From Zygophlyctis sp. KS116 (Eukaryota; Chytridiomycota): a DNA stretch of 31,960 bases. The translations under genes and the position numbers were made by a program. Location of the stretch: assembly GCA_054661495.1 (NCBI GenBank), contig BAAFSQ010000102.1, positions 1-31,960 on the forward strand, given 5' to 3'. Of this stretch, positions 21,884 to 31,960 are shown piece after piece; within the stretch, counting starts at the first letter, position 1; each line of letters opens with the position of its first letter. The notes below the pieces were generated by a model. That model ran no database searches, was not told where the DNA came from, and saw only the letters and a program-made list of their open reading frames with translations.

Positions 21884-23038
21884 TTAAATTTTAATCCAAA
21901 CTTGATCATCTGTGAATTTCCATCCCTTAAATCGATTATTCGCCATACTTTTTTCTCCATACTCTAGTGATAGCATTGAGATTGGATTATTAGGTCTCCA
22001 AACAGCAACATTACTAAATACAGTTGCTTTAAGAGGGAAAATATTCTGGTGACTAAACCAATGTGGAGATTTACAATTTAGTATTTTCATGGTTTCCAAG
22101 GGATAGCCCAAAGACTGATCAGTTAAAGCAGTAACATCAATATACGCTCCAGTAAAAGTGTCTATAAATCTTGCATCAATTACATTATTAGAATCTTGAT
22201 AAGTTCTAAACTGTGAATGTGGATTAACATCTAATAGATACTGATCATCATATAACGTATAATTTAGCATCCATAATTGTCCTAGAGAATATAAACTAAC
22301 TTGAATATCATTATCAAAATCTAAATTTAATATCTTTTAATATTACCCCATGGAAATACTTGAGCATTCCATGTAAACGCTAATAAATTCCCATGGATGA
22401 TCCACCAGTCCTGTATATTGTAATCATATGTAAAGTAAGACCATGCCTTGTATAACTCTACAAGCGTTATACTCGGATCAACTTTTTTATCGTGATCATA
22501 GTATCTGATATCTTTATGTTTATCAGACTTTGATTCTGAATAATATTTGGGAATTTTATAGTTTGGATATATGCGAGTAAATGATAGTTCAAACTCTGAA
22601 TTTACAAAATCCACTTTTAAATGACTTGCATCAACATCTCGTGTCTTATTCCTCCAAAACGATTTAGAATCAAAGGCTTTAATTCTTGTTAGAATTTCCA
22701 TGCATGGAAAGTTGTCTGAAAGCGTCTGACAATTTTGGAAATCATTAAATACGACATCATATCCTACTTCATGATCGGTACTCTCCTTGTTCAGTTTATA
22801 CTCTACGTTTCCATATTGAACAGGATTTGCCTTTATCGGTTTACTAATTTCTATTGATTTTACATCTTTTGGAACTGAAAGAGATTTGAAAAACCAAACC
22901 AATGCAAGAACAAATAGAACATTTAAAGACTTTTTAATTCCATTTTTGTAATCTTTTTTTAGGGAGTAAACTCTGTATAGTCTATGATATCATTAAATCA
23001 AATATGTACATATTATGCAAATACCGATGTATCGCCAT
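21884..23038 (-). CDS. MNN4: Mnn4/LicD-family Golgi protein (mannosyl-phosphate transfer)
   Basis: Exons 23038-23025 (14 nt), 22981-22347 and 22320-21884; introns of 43 and 26 nt; 361 aa. A basic N-terminus (KKDYKNGIKKSLN) and a signal anchor (VLFVLALVWFF) give a type II membrane protein. The LicD core is clear: WWIIHGNLLAFTWNAQVFPW joined over the intron to DFDNDIQVS, then YLLDVNP, NVIDARFIDTFTGAYIDVTA and, near the end, LEYGEKSM. PWDxDxD is the metal-binding motif of LicD/fukutin nucleotidyl or phospho-sugar transferases; yeast Mnn4 promotes mannosyl-phosphate addition to mannan. The tiny first exon is an inference: no ATG is in frame with the anchor without it, but it keeps frame and starts MAIHRLYRV. 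Divergent from the GT15 gene. Confidence 0.82.
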
Positions 23039-23213
23039 AATCCAAGCAGTAAAAGTTTTTTTGGTTTTTATCGCCGAGGCCGACAGAAAGAAACGGAATC
23101 TAAGACGGAGGAATTGTCTCCGAATGTATTGAAACGGAACCGGCTAATTATTACTCATGGTAGTGGGCCCGCCACCCGAACAATTAAAATAAATTTAAAG
23201 ACAGGTTTATCAA
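23039..23213. promoter_or_regulatory. Shared divergent promoter of the Mnn4-like and GT15 genes
   Basis: A span of 175 bp lies between the two inferred start codons. It holds an open plus-strand reading frame that begins in the first exon of the Mnn4-like gene at 23015 and runs to 23341; I treat that as a shadow. It is the longest intergenic gap in the window. No TATA box or clear repeated factor site is visible. Confidence 0.55.
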
Positions 23214-24469
23214 ATGAGGATATCTGTGGTTGCAACGTGCTTATTAATTCTGATGAAGCAGTATTTTGCCAAACTATCAAACATAACTCTATTCTCGGAT
23301 CACGAACTCACTCTGCTACTCCCGCTAAACAAAACAGTTGATGAAATAGGACCACTCCTAAGCAAAGAGTTGGATTATTCTCTGGATAATGTGTATAATA
23401 TAATGGGGACTTTTAAAAAGAAACAAGTTCAGCCAGTTATAAAAGGCGCGTTTCTGGCTCTTGTCCGCAATGAATTGCAACTATCTCAAATATTGTCTAC
23501 CATGGCTACGATAAACTCTAAATTAGAATACCCTTGGATAATTCTTCATGAATCACCAATATCATCAGATTTCAAATTCGCTGTTCAATCATTTACTAAA
23601 AATAAGGTCAAGTTTGGTCTTTCCAAACAAATATATAGGCATTTACCAAAAAATATACTTGAGAATGCAATATCATACATCAAAAGTAAGAAGGTGGATT
23701 ATACGGCTTTAGATACAATAATGCATATGAGGCAGTTATATTCAGGACTTTTTGTTAATCATACTCTACTTAAAGATATAGACTATATTTGGCGAGTAAG
23801 ATATTATAATTAAGAAAAATAGATTGATCCTGGAGTCAAATATCTCTGCGATTTGGACTATGATCCCATTTTGTATATGAAATTATCTGGAAAAAAATAT
23901 GGGTTTAATGTACTGGGGATTGAATCAATGTCAATGCAACGAGGATTTTGGAAGCCAACGATTTTAAATTCTAAAAATTTTGATAAGTATCATCAATTAC
24001 CATGGTATTTAAATTATAATGGTGGGATTAATCTATGGAATTCTTTTGAAATTATTGATTTAGAAATATATAGACGGCAAGAGTATTTGGATTATGTCGA
24101 TCACATGAAAAATCTCGCTCAGAAAAATGTAATTACTGTTTAATCTAATCCAAGTCTCTTAATCAAGAATGGATTGATCCTAAAATTAGAAATTTATCAC
24201 ATAAATTACTACTTTCTTTATCAGAAACACATTATTTTGGTGATCTCGGCTATCAATTTGATGGGAATTTGGTTTGTCCGATTGGAGGATATGCTGGTTC
24301 TCAAAGGTATAAATTAAACTGTAACTGTGATGTGTCCTATGACATATATCATATGAAATGGTTGTATGCAGAGATGTATAGTTTTTATGGATGGAATGTA
24401 CATTATCATTTTGCAAAAAGATACCTTTGGAAAGTTACAATGAGTAGAATAAGTACACGAGATAAATAG
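23214..24469 (+). CDS. GT15 (KRE2/KTR) Golgi alpha-1,2-mannosyltransferase family
   Basis: Exons 23214-23795, 23823-24128 and 24155-24469; introns of 27 and 26 nt; 400 aa, close to Kre2 (442). The start gives a short signal anchor (MRISVVATCLLILM). GT15 hallmarks: KGAFLALVRN, YPWIILHESPISSDFK, KVKFGL, IMHMRQLYSGLF, DIDYIWR joined to IDPGVKYLCDLDYDP, KKYGFNV, NLWNSFEIIDLEIYR (holding the conserved Glu) and HYFGDLGYQFDGNLVCP. The usually near-invariant YERWGDAPVHS block reads QEWIDPKIRNLS, keeping only the Trp and Asp. The family transfers mannose from GDP-mannose to N- and O-glycans; yeast Ktr6/Mnn6 in this family adds mannosyl-phosphate with Mnn4 help, notable given the neighbour. Substrate cannot be read from sequence. 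Confidence 0.9.
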
Positions 24470-24504
24470 AAAAATTTGGATTTGTAAGCGAATTTGAGAT
24501 TAAG

Positions 24505-26195
24505 ATGAATCGCTTCATGATTTCCAGTCTATTGAAGAGATCATCCAGCAATGTCGCAATCATTGATCAGTTTAATCGCCAATTTAGTTTTAATGAGTTG
24601 CATCTTGATGTACAAGAGATGATGAGAACGATAAAGTAATTTTATTGGTTAATACAAGGATAGAGTCTGGATCTCGAGTAGGAATTTTAACCGGTAGAGA
24701 TTACAGTTTTGTGGTAGCATTGATGGCTATACTTGAATCCCGAGCAATTGCTGTTCCTCTTTGTAAGTATGGGATTGTAATACGATAGGCGAAAATCATA
24801 CAGTAAAGGAACTAGAATATACATGCAGAGATTCTGAAGCCTCGTTGATACTTGGTAGACCACAGTTGAGGTACTTAAGTGATCAGATTGTTTGCTCATT
24901 GCCGCATCTCAATATTAATGACTTGAAAGACTATGATGATCCTTCAATTTTAAGATCAGACATTGAATTGAAATTAAATGATCTAGATAGTGATGATGCT
25001 TTATTGCTATATACGAGTGGAACAACGGGACGTCCTAAAGGTGTCCTGATGACATTGGATAATATAAAGGTAATCAATATGGGTTCAGAAAAAAGGCTCA
25101 AATTAAGGGGATGCAGCAAGCTTGGGAGTGGAGTAGCTCGGATCATTTGGTAAGTAAATGAACTGTTCTAACGAAATAGCTTCATGTTTTACCGCTTCAT
25201 CATACTCATGTAATCTTTACTAGAAATATTCACGATTAGGGACTTGTGAATTGTCTTTTGACGTCAATATTTAGTGGTGCGACTTGTGAATTTATCAATC
25301 CTGTAAATGCGAAGAATATATGGGCTAGATGGATGAGATCGGACCAAAATTTAACTCTCTTTATGGCTGTACCGACAATATACTGTAAGAGATATTATAT
25401 TAAATTAAATAGCTAAACTTATTCATGAATATGACTCCATGTCAAGCGAAAACCAAAAGAAGGCAAAAGATGCATGTCGCCAGTTCCGTTTGATGATCTC
25501 TGGTTCGAGTTCATTACCAAAACATATCTTTGAAAGATGGGAAGATATATCTGGCCATAGACTATTAGAAAGATACGGAATGACTGAAATAGGAATGGCG
25601 CTTGGTAATCCTTTACGAGGCCCTCGCATTCCTTCATTCGTAGGATTTCCTTTTCCTGGAGTTGATGTAAAGATTAAGACTGAAAATGATTTTGATCCTG
25701 GATTGGAATCTCCGGGAGAGCTCCTTGTAAAGACTAAACAAATGTTTAAAGGATATTGGAAACGACCTGAAGAAACGGAAGCATCATTTGAAAATGGATG
25801 GTAATATTTAATTATTTCACCTAAAAAGGTTTAAGACTGGTGATATTTGTCAAAAGAATTCAAACGGATTTCAAATTCTGGGAAGAAAATCTGTGGATAT
25901 CATTAAAAGTGGTGGATACAAAATTTCAGCATTGGAAATAGAAAAAGAAATCCTAGATTGTCCAGATGTTGTCGATGTTTCCGTTGTTGGAGTTCCTTGT
26001 GAAAAATTAGGAGAGAAAATTGCTGCATTGGTCTCTGTAAGATCAAAAGAATTCAATCTAAACATCCTTTCAGATTTTCTAAAGACAAGGCTCGCACCTT
26101 ATAAGCAACCAAAGGCATTTCATTTCGTAGACAGTATTCCACGAAATGCTCTAGGAAAAGTCAATAAGAAAGATTTAGTGAAGTTTTTTGATTAA
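24505..26195 (+). CDS. ACSF3: ACSF3-like acyl-CoA (malonyl-CoA) synthetase
   Basis: Eight exons: 24505-24635, 24659-24762, 24789-25069, 25096-25149, 25180-25209 (30 nt), 25240-25384, 25413-25800 and 25829-26195; introns of 23, 26, 26, 30, 30, 28 and 28 nt; 499 aa. ANL-superfamily motifs appear in order: LLLYTSGTTGRPKGVLM (A3, P-loop), AWEWSSSDHLLHVLPLHH, LVNCLLTSIFSGATCE, LERYGMTEIGMAL (A5, with the Arg and MTEIGM typical of ACSF3), WFKTGDI (A7), GRKSVDIIKSGGYKI (A8) and PRNALGKVNKKDL (A10 lysine). ACSF3 activates malonate or methylmalonate in mitochondria; the N-terminus MNRFMISSLLKRSSSN would fit a presequence. The first junction has alternatives, but the 23-nt intron gives the expected QEMMRTIKIESGSRVGIL spacing. 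Confidence 0.92.
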
Positions 26196-26243
26196 TGCAA
26201 GCGATCTTTTTTAAGAAAATTCTATAAACAGAGAATCAATAAT

Positions 26244-26897
26244 CTATCGCCCACCTCTTCCTCTATTAAAACCACCTCTGGCTCCACCACGACCTCCTAC
26301 TATTAAAAGATTATAATCTTACCGCCTCTTCCACCGAATCCACCGCCTCTACCTCCGAATCCACCTCTACCTCCAAATCCACCACCTCTACCTCCAAAAC
26401 CACCACGGGCACCACCTCTTCCACCGAATCCACCACGGGCACCGCCTCTTCCTCGTTTAGGGACCATACCCTGCCTTCCAAGAGGCTTTGAGACACCCAT
26501 AGTCTTTGGCTTTGGCAAGAATCGATCCAATGGTAGAAGCTTATCTGGAGCAATGAATACTTTATCATTTGCTTTGAAACTAGTTGCCAATACACCTTCT
26601 TGTAGCTTTACTGTGAAATAAACTTGATTGATCGGTCCTAAAATCTCATCAACTTTTCCGATCTGAGTTTTATTTTCCAAATAGATTGGAGCATTAAAGT
26701 ATGGAATTTTGCCTTGAGAAGGTAATCTTGAACAAACCATATCACCTTCTGATGGATGCACAAAAGCTCCCATTTCTAATATTAATCGACCGATGCATCT
26801 TACCAACAACATGATCAGGGGGTCCTGAATTGTATCCTCCTGCATTGTATCCTCCTGCATTATAGCCACCTGAGTTATATCCTCCTCGTCTAGACAT
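26244..26897 (-). CDS. GAR1: H/ACA snoRNP protein Gar1
   Basis: Exons 26897-26804, 26775-26323 and 26299-26244; introns of 28 and 23 nt; 200 aa (yeast 205). It has the Gar1 order: an N-terminal Gly-rich arm with GGYNAGGYN repeats; the core [51 protein letters not shown] and [17 protein letters not shown]; and a C-terminal GAR arm of GGFGGRGG repeats ending GRGGR. Gar1 binds Cbf5 in box H/ACA particles that direct rRNA pseudouridylation in the nucleolus. Both introns are too short to host a snoRNA. The second intron falls inside the GAR arm. It converges on the acyl-CoA synthetase gene with 48 bp between stops. Confidence 0.97.
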
Positions 26898-26994
26898 GTA
26901 AAAAAATAGCAAGTCAAATTTGTCCTTGATGGCGCATTTCACCCAAGCCAAGACACCTATAATGATGATATGACAATTTATTCAAAATTCAAAA

Positions 26995-27950
26995 TTATTT
27001 TAATGGTAGCGCAATCTGTTGTGTATTTGGATAAATGAGATTTTGAACAAACACTTCCTTTAGCCGCGAATGAATCATTGCAGTTAATTTTGGAACATCT
27101 TTAAGTTTAGACTTGTGACCCACCAAAGATTTAATTTCAAGTCCAAGTATACAAGAATTCAAAAAAGAACAAGAAATACTAGGAATAGTCACATCTGTCC
27201 CTGATAATAATTCAATCCGCAACTAAACTTAGATTAAAAAAATTACAGTCCCAATAATCTCTGTAATAATAACCTGAAGAGAAATCTAGCCATCACTTAC
27301 TTTAAACTTACAGGAAGTGATGCGATGTATGGTTTAGGCCATGATACAATTAAACTCGTATCTAAACTTATTGATATTTGATCTGTAAAAGAAAAATCAA
27401 ATAGAAAAACCATTGAGCCTTGAGATGAAACATCTACTTTAGCATTTTTAATATTTGGAAAGTCTTCTCCAAGTAAGAGATTAGTTATCTGAATTGGACC
27501 CTAGACTTGTTATCAGGAGTTAACTACCAGCAAATACGGTAACTGATCAGACACTTTAGTATTCAAAAGATGATCGAGCCTTTGTATTATTTTGCCTCTC
27601 CATTCTTCTGAATCCCTGTATTCTGAAAGACATCTTGCCAAGAATAAAGATAACCATTCACAAGATTCCAGAGAGTCACTTAACCTTAATTTCTTGAGAA
27701 TGTAAGAATCCAAGGTTTTTTTGACGACGGGAACCTATTAAATGAATGATCTTCCTAAAAATACCTTGATCGCTCTAATCTTTTTCAGATTCATTTCTAA
27801 TCTTGTTTCTGCGGTCCCCCGAAACAAGAAGACTTTGAGAAGAATAAATATTAATAATGCCAAAATCACTTGTCCGGCGACAAATCCTTTAATAAATTCC
27901 TTGTTTGCAAGATTAACTGCTTCTAATACTTCTTCCTTTTGAGGGTCCAT
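26995..27950 (-). CDS. MMM1: ERMES subunit Mmm1 (SMP domain)
   Basis: Exons 27950-27765, 27734-27528, 27500-27312, 27273-27247 (27 nt) and 27222-26995; introns of 30, 27, 38 and 24 nt; 278 aa. The N-terminus has FIKGFVAGQVILALLIFILL, as in the Mmm1 motif FTQGLLLGQ followed by its ER transmembrane helix. The SMP lipid-transfer domain follows: SLESCEWLSLFLARCLSEYR, GPIQITNLLLGEDFPNI, SISLDTSLIVSWPKPYIASL, IITEIIGTLRIELLSG and a C-terminal VQNLIYPNTQQIALP. Mmm1 with Mdm12/Mdm34/Mdm10 tethers ER to mitochondria and moves phospholipids. The protein is short for the family because the linker after the helix is trimmed. The 38-nt intron was chosen because a 25-nt alternative (donor at 27299) loses frame. 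Confidence 0.9.
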
Positions 27951-28114
27951 TGAGACTGAACTGATCGTCAAGATAAGTACAAGATTGCTAAAGATTGGGG
28001 GTGAGTTTGGGAATTGTCATCAGTCGGCATCTAAATGAGCCAATATTCAATATTATAGGCAATGAATGCACCAATCGGACAATTTATAATCTTCCGTTAA
28101 CGTTTCTCATAAAT
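27951..28114. promoter_or_regulatory. Divergent promoter between MMM1 and MAPK
   Basis: A span of 164 bp separates the two start codons. An open frame in phase with the MAPK start extends from 27995 but the family N-terminus fits the ATG at 28115 (MANVEKITDRYKFKKEIG). No clear promoter element is seen. Confidence 0.5.
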
Positions 28115-29591
<1,477 letters not shown>

Positions 29592-29618
29592 GATAATGAA
29601 GAATAATATTTTTTCATT

Positions 29619-30443
29619 TTATGACGATGACCAAGTATTTAAATATTCCACTAATGCATCAGCGACTGTCTGTAAATCCTGAGTTTTTAGAGTTTTTGCT
29701 TGTTTCAGAAATTGTAAATGTAATCTTCGTGATTCTATCAAACTCATCTTCTTATTGCAAACAAACTCCTTTACAGATTTTTCCCACTTAATCTTTATCC
29801 TGCCTTCCTTTTGAGCTTCAAAAACAACTTTTAATCCATCTTGAATTAACTTATCAATTGAATGCAAGTAATTTGACTCTTGTAGCGGAGTAACTTCAGT
29901 GGAAATCTAAATTTAAAAAGTAATATTTACCTTTGATGATATTGTCCCTTGTAATAAACATTTTAATTTATCTGCATTAAATTCTTGAACTTCATGAGCA
30001 ACAACATTCAAGACTGGTGTTTCCCACTTATTCTTAATACAAGGTTCTTCAAATCTCTGATACAGATCACTAATCTCTTGTTCAGTATAAAAATCTGATC
30101 CATGCTCTAACGAAGATTGTAAATCACACATGACATTAATAATCACAAACGGAGTCTTTAGAGCTTTTGCGACACATGTTAACTGATATCTAAAACCTTT
30201 AATGTAATTAAGCGAATCGACAATAATAATGTTTGACTGATTTAGAAACTTTTCAGCTGCAGATAGTATTTCCCCTCTTTGAATCTTTTCAGCCTTTGCA
30301 TTAGAGTACAATCCCAGTTTCTGAATACTTAAAAACTCTTCATTAATGATGATGACATTCCTGTCAGTGAATTGACTTTTAATGACATTTGCTAGTTCAG
30401 TTTTTCTAGACATTGGAGGACCGGTCAATATAATGAGTGGCAT
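29619..30443 (-). CDS. KTI12: Elongator-associated P-loop protein Kti12
   Basis: Exons 30443-29931 and 29906-29619; one 24-nt intron; 266 aa (yeast 313). It begins [18 protein letters not shown], the Kti12 N-terminus with its P-loop, then INEEFLS, a linker, [17 protein letters not shown] (Walker B and the family signature), [24 protein letters not shown], and a C-terminal helical part with [13 protein letters not shown]. Kti12 binds Elongator and tRNA and is needed for wobble-uridine modification. The P-loop differs from the usual GxPxSGKT: Arg replaces the second Gly, but Lys-Thr are kept. The ATG at 30443 is preferred over an in-frame upstream alternative because it starts the conserved MPL. 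It converges on the MAPK gene with 27 bp between stops. Confidence 0.93.
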
Positions 30444-30511
30444 TTCAAATGGTTGAGTACAAAAGGTGCCACACAAAATTTCCCGCAGACGGTGGATTAC
30501 GAAAACTTGAA
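30444..30511. promoter_or_regulatory. Divergent promoter between KTI12 and GMPPA
   Basis: Only 68 bp lie between the ATG codons. Both genes read open into the gap in frame (upstream non-ATG codons), but family similarity starts at the chosen ATGs. No recognisable promoter motif is visible. Confidence 0.55.
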
Positions 30512-31960
30512 ATGGAAAAGACTGCTTCTAATATAAAAGCCATTATCCTTGTAGGAGGAAACTCATCAGGTACTCGCTTTCGGCCATTGTCCATGGATAC
30601 TCCAAAACCTCTTTTTCCTATTGCCGGAAAGCCAATGATTTATCATCATGTCAGCGCTCTTTCCAGAGTACCGGGAATGAAGGAAATTCTAATCATTGGG
30701 TTCTATGAGGCTAGCATATTTGATAGGTTTCTAACGGAAGTTCAGGTAAATGACTTTATTGACACGTAGATTGAATTTCCACGGCTCGCAATCAGATATC
30801 TACGAGAATATAAATGTTTGGGGACTGCTGGAGGAGTGCATCATTTCAGAGATGAAATAAGAAGAGGAGAAGTCTCTGATTTTTTTGTAATGAATGCTGG
30901 TAATTGAAAAAGGTTAATGATAGATATTGCTTCTAGTTTTCCATTATTGGACTTATTTTCTGCTCATATTAAAAATGATGGAATTTGTACAATGTTAAGT
31001 ACCAAAGTGGATTCTGATATTGCAAACAAGTTTGGTTGTATTGTTACAGATCCAGAAAAAGAGGAATTGGTTTTGCATTTTGTCGAAAAGCCAGAAAGTT
31101 TTATTTCAAATGTGATTTCTTGTGGTGTATATGTATTTAGCTCAAAAATATTTCCATTCTTGGCTGATGCATTATCAAATAAAAGAAATAAGGAAATTGA
31201 AGAAGGGACTCCATTGACTAATATGATGCAATCTAATCGGGTAGAAGATGATTTAATTCAGTTTGAAAAGGATGTTTTACCTTTATTAATGCCAATGAAA
31301 TTATTATATACATGGACTTGTATTCAAGGTAGAGATTTTTGGATGCAGGTAAAGACGGGCTCGGCAACAATACGGGCAAATCGGGCTTATTTACAATATT
31401 ACATGACGGTTTTTCCGAGAAAATTGTCATCTTCTCATCAAATTCATACAGGACCAGGTGCAGGGACAAAGGAGAATCCTGATGAACCAAAGGTTGAATT
31501 GATTAAACCTGTCTTTATTCATCCTTCAGCACTGATTCATCCTACTGCTAAATTAGGACCAAATGTATCTATTGGTCCTAGAACTGTAATTGGTCGAGGT
31601 GTGCGAGTTCGAGACTCTATCATTTTAGATAATTGTGAAATCAATCATGATTCCTGTATTTTGAATTCTGTGATAGGATGGGATTCTAAAATTGGTAGCT
31701 GGACAAGAATTGAGGGAGCTTCTTTGAAAGATTCTGAGTCATTGGAGACCACTCGAAAAGGATTTAAATTGCCTTCTGCAAGTAAGTTTATAAGTCAATT
31801 TTTTTTATATGTCAATTTCCAAATTGAATATTATCGCTGTTGCATACTAAACCGTAGCTATTTTTGGTAAAGATGTCCGAGTGGCTGATGAAGTGATCAT
31901 TAGAAATTGCATTGTTCTACCTCATAAAGAACTCAAGAAAAGTTTCCAGAATGAGATTTT
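30512..31960 (+). CDS. GMPPA: Mannose-1-phosphate guanylyltransferase alpha subunit (3' end cut)
   Basis: Exons 30512-30745, 30770-30899, 30924-31781 and 31858 to the window edge; introns of 24, 24 and 76 nt; ~441 aa visible. The nucleotidyltransferase N-terminus reads [19 protein letters not shown] then [17 protein letters not shown]; the extra residues in [13 protein letters not shown] mark the alpha rather than the catalytic beta (PSA1/GMPPB) form. [25 protein letters not shown] and [19 protein letters not shown] follow, then a left-handed beta-helix of hexapeptides ([20 protein letters not shown]). The last visible residues KKSFQNEI match the family C-terminus, so the stop must lie a few bases beyond 31960. 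Animal GMPPA is a feedback regulator of GDP-mannose synthesis. The 76-nt intron has a consensus TACTAAAC branch site near its end. Confidence 0.95.

Noticed and set aside
23015-23341. Plus-strand open frame of 108 codons starting MQIPMYRHNPSSK
   Set aside because: It overlaps the inferred first exon of the Mnn4-like gene and the start of the GT15 gene in another frame, has a Cys-poor basic composition with no family likeness, and cannot be spliced simply into GT15.
24574-24660. Alternative introns of 32 or 56 nt at the first acyl-CoA synthetase junction
   Set aside because: They delete residues expected between the start and SRVGILTG in this family; the 23-nt intron gives the usual spacing.
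26244-26897. Intronic snoRNA in GAR1
   Set aside because: The introns are 28 and 23 nt, too short for any snoRNA.

Overview
The window looks like nuclear DNA from a very compact, AT-rich genome of a zoosporic (flagellated) early-diverging fungus of the chytrid, Rozella or aphelid grade. The fungal side is carried by a Skt5/Chs4-type chitin synthase activator, a GT15 (KRE2/KTR) mannosyltransferase, an Mnn4/LicD-type protein, a DUF7029-like secreted protein, the ERMES subunit Mmm1 and an Slt2-type MAP kinase. The flagellated side is carried by a C2CD3-like centriole protein and a full-length ADCY10-like soluble adenylyl cyclase, which are lost in most terrestrial fungi. The assignment is inferred from gene content only.

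Layout: 1-1553 (+) is the 3' part of a repeat-bearing, degenerate sphingosine-kinase-like gene. On the minus strand, 1575-10854 holds C2CD3, a secreted DUF7029-like protein, a CABLES-like cyclin-box protein and a FERM-domain protein. A 63-bp divergent gap leads to the soluble adenylyl cyclase (10918-16081, +). The next minus block, 16103-23038, holds SKT5, AMACR (peroxisomal, ending SKL), mitochondrial uL30, a single-pass membrane protein, a four-hydrophobic-segment protein and an Mnn4/LicD-like protein. The last of these is head-to-head with a GT15 mannosyltransferase (23214-24469, +), followed by an ACSF3-like acyl-CoA synthetase (24505-26195, +), GAR1 (-), MMM1 (-), an Slt2-type MAPK (+), KTI12 (-) and GMPPA (+, running off the right end).

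Almost every gene is interrupted, but the introns are tiny. I placed 57 by eye; 53 are 23-32 nt long, all GT-AG, and each restores reading frame and family similarity. Only four are longer (38, 43, 47 and 76 nt). Spacing between genes is 13-175 bp, so there is no gene-free stretch above about 180 bp. I saw no tRNA, rRNA, transposon, virus-like element or CRISPR array.

Several genes bear on the cell surface: SKT5 (chitin), GT15 with the Mnn4-like protein (Golgi mannan or mannosyl-phosphate), GMPPA (GDP-mannose supply) and the Slt2-type MAPK (cell wall integrity). C2CD3 and soluble cyclase bear on the centriole, cilium and bicarbonate/cAMP signalling. Most unusual observations: the ultra-short introns, the pseudo-sphingosine kinase fused to a recently expanded 15-residue repeat, the Mnn4/KTR divergent pair, and a soluble cyclase whose ATPase P-loop has lost its lysine.
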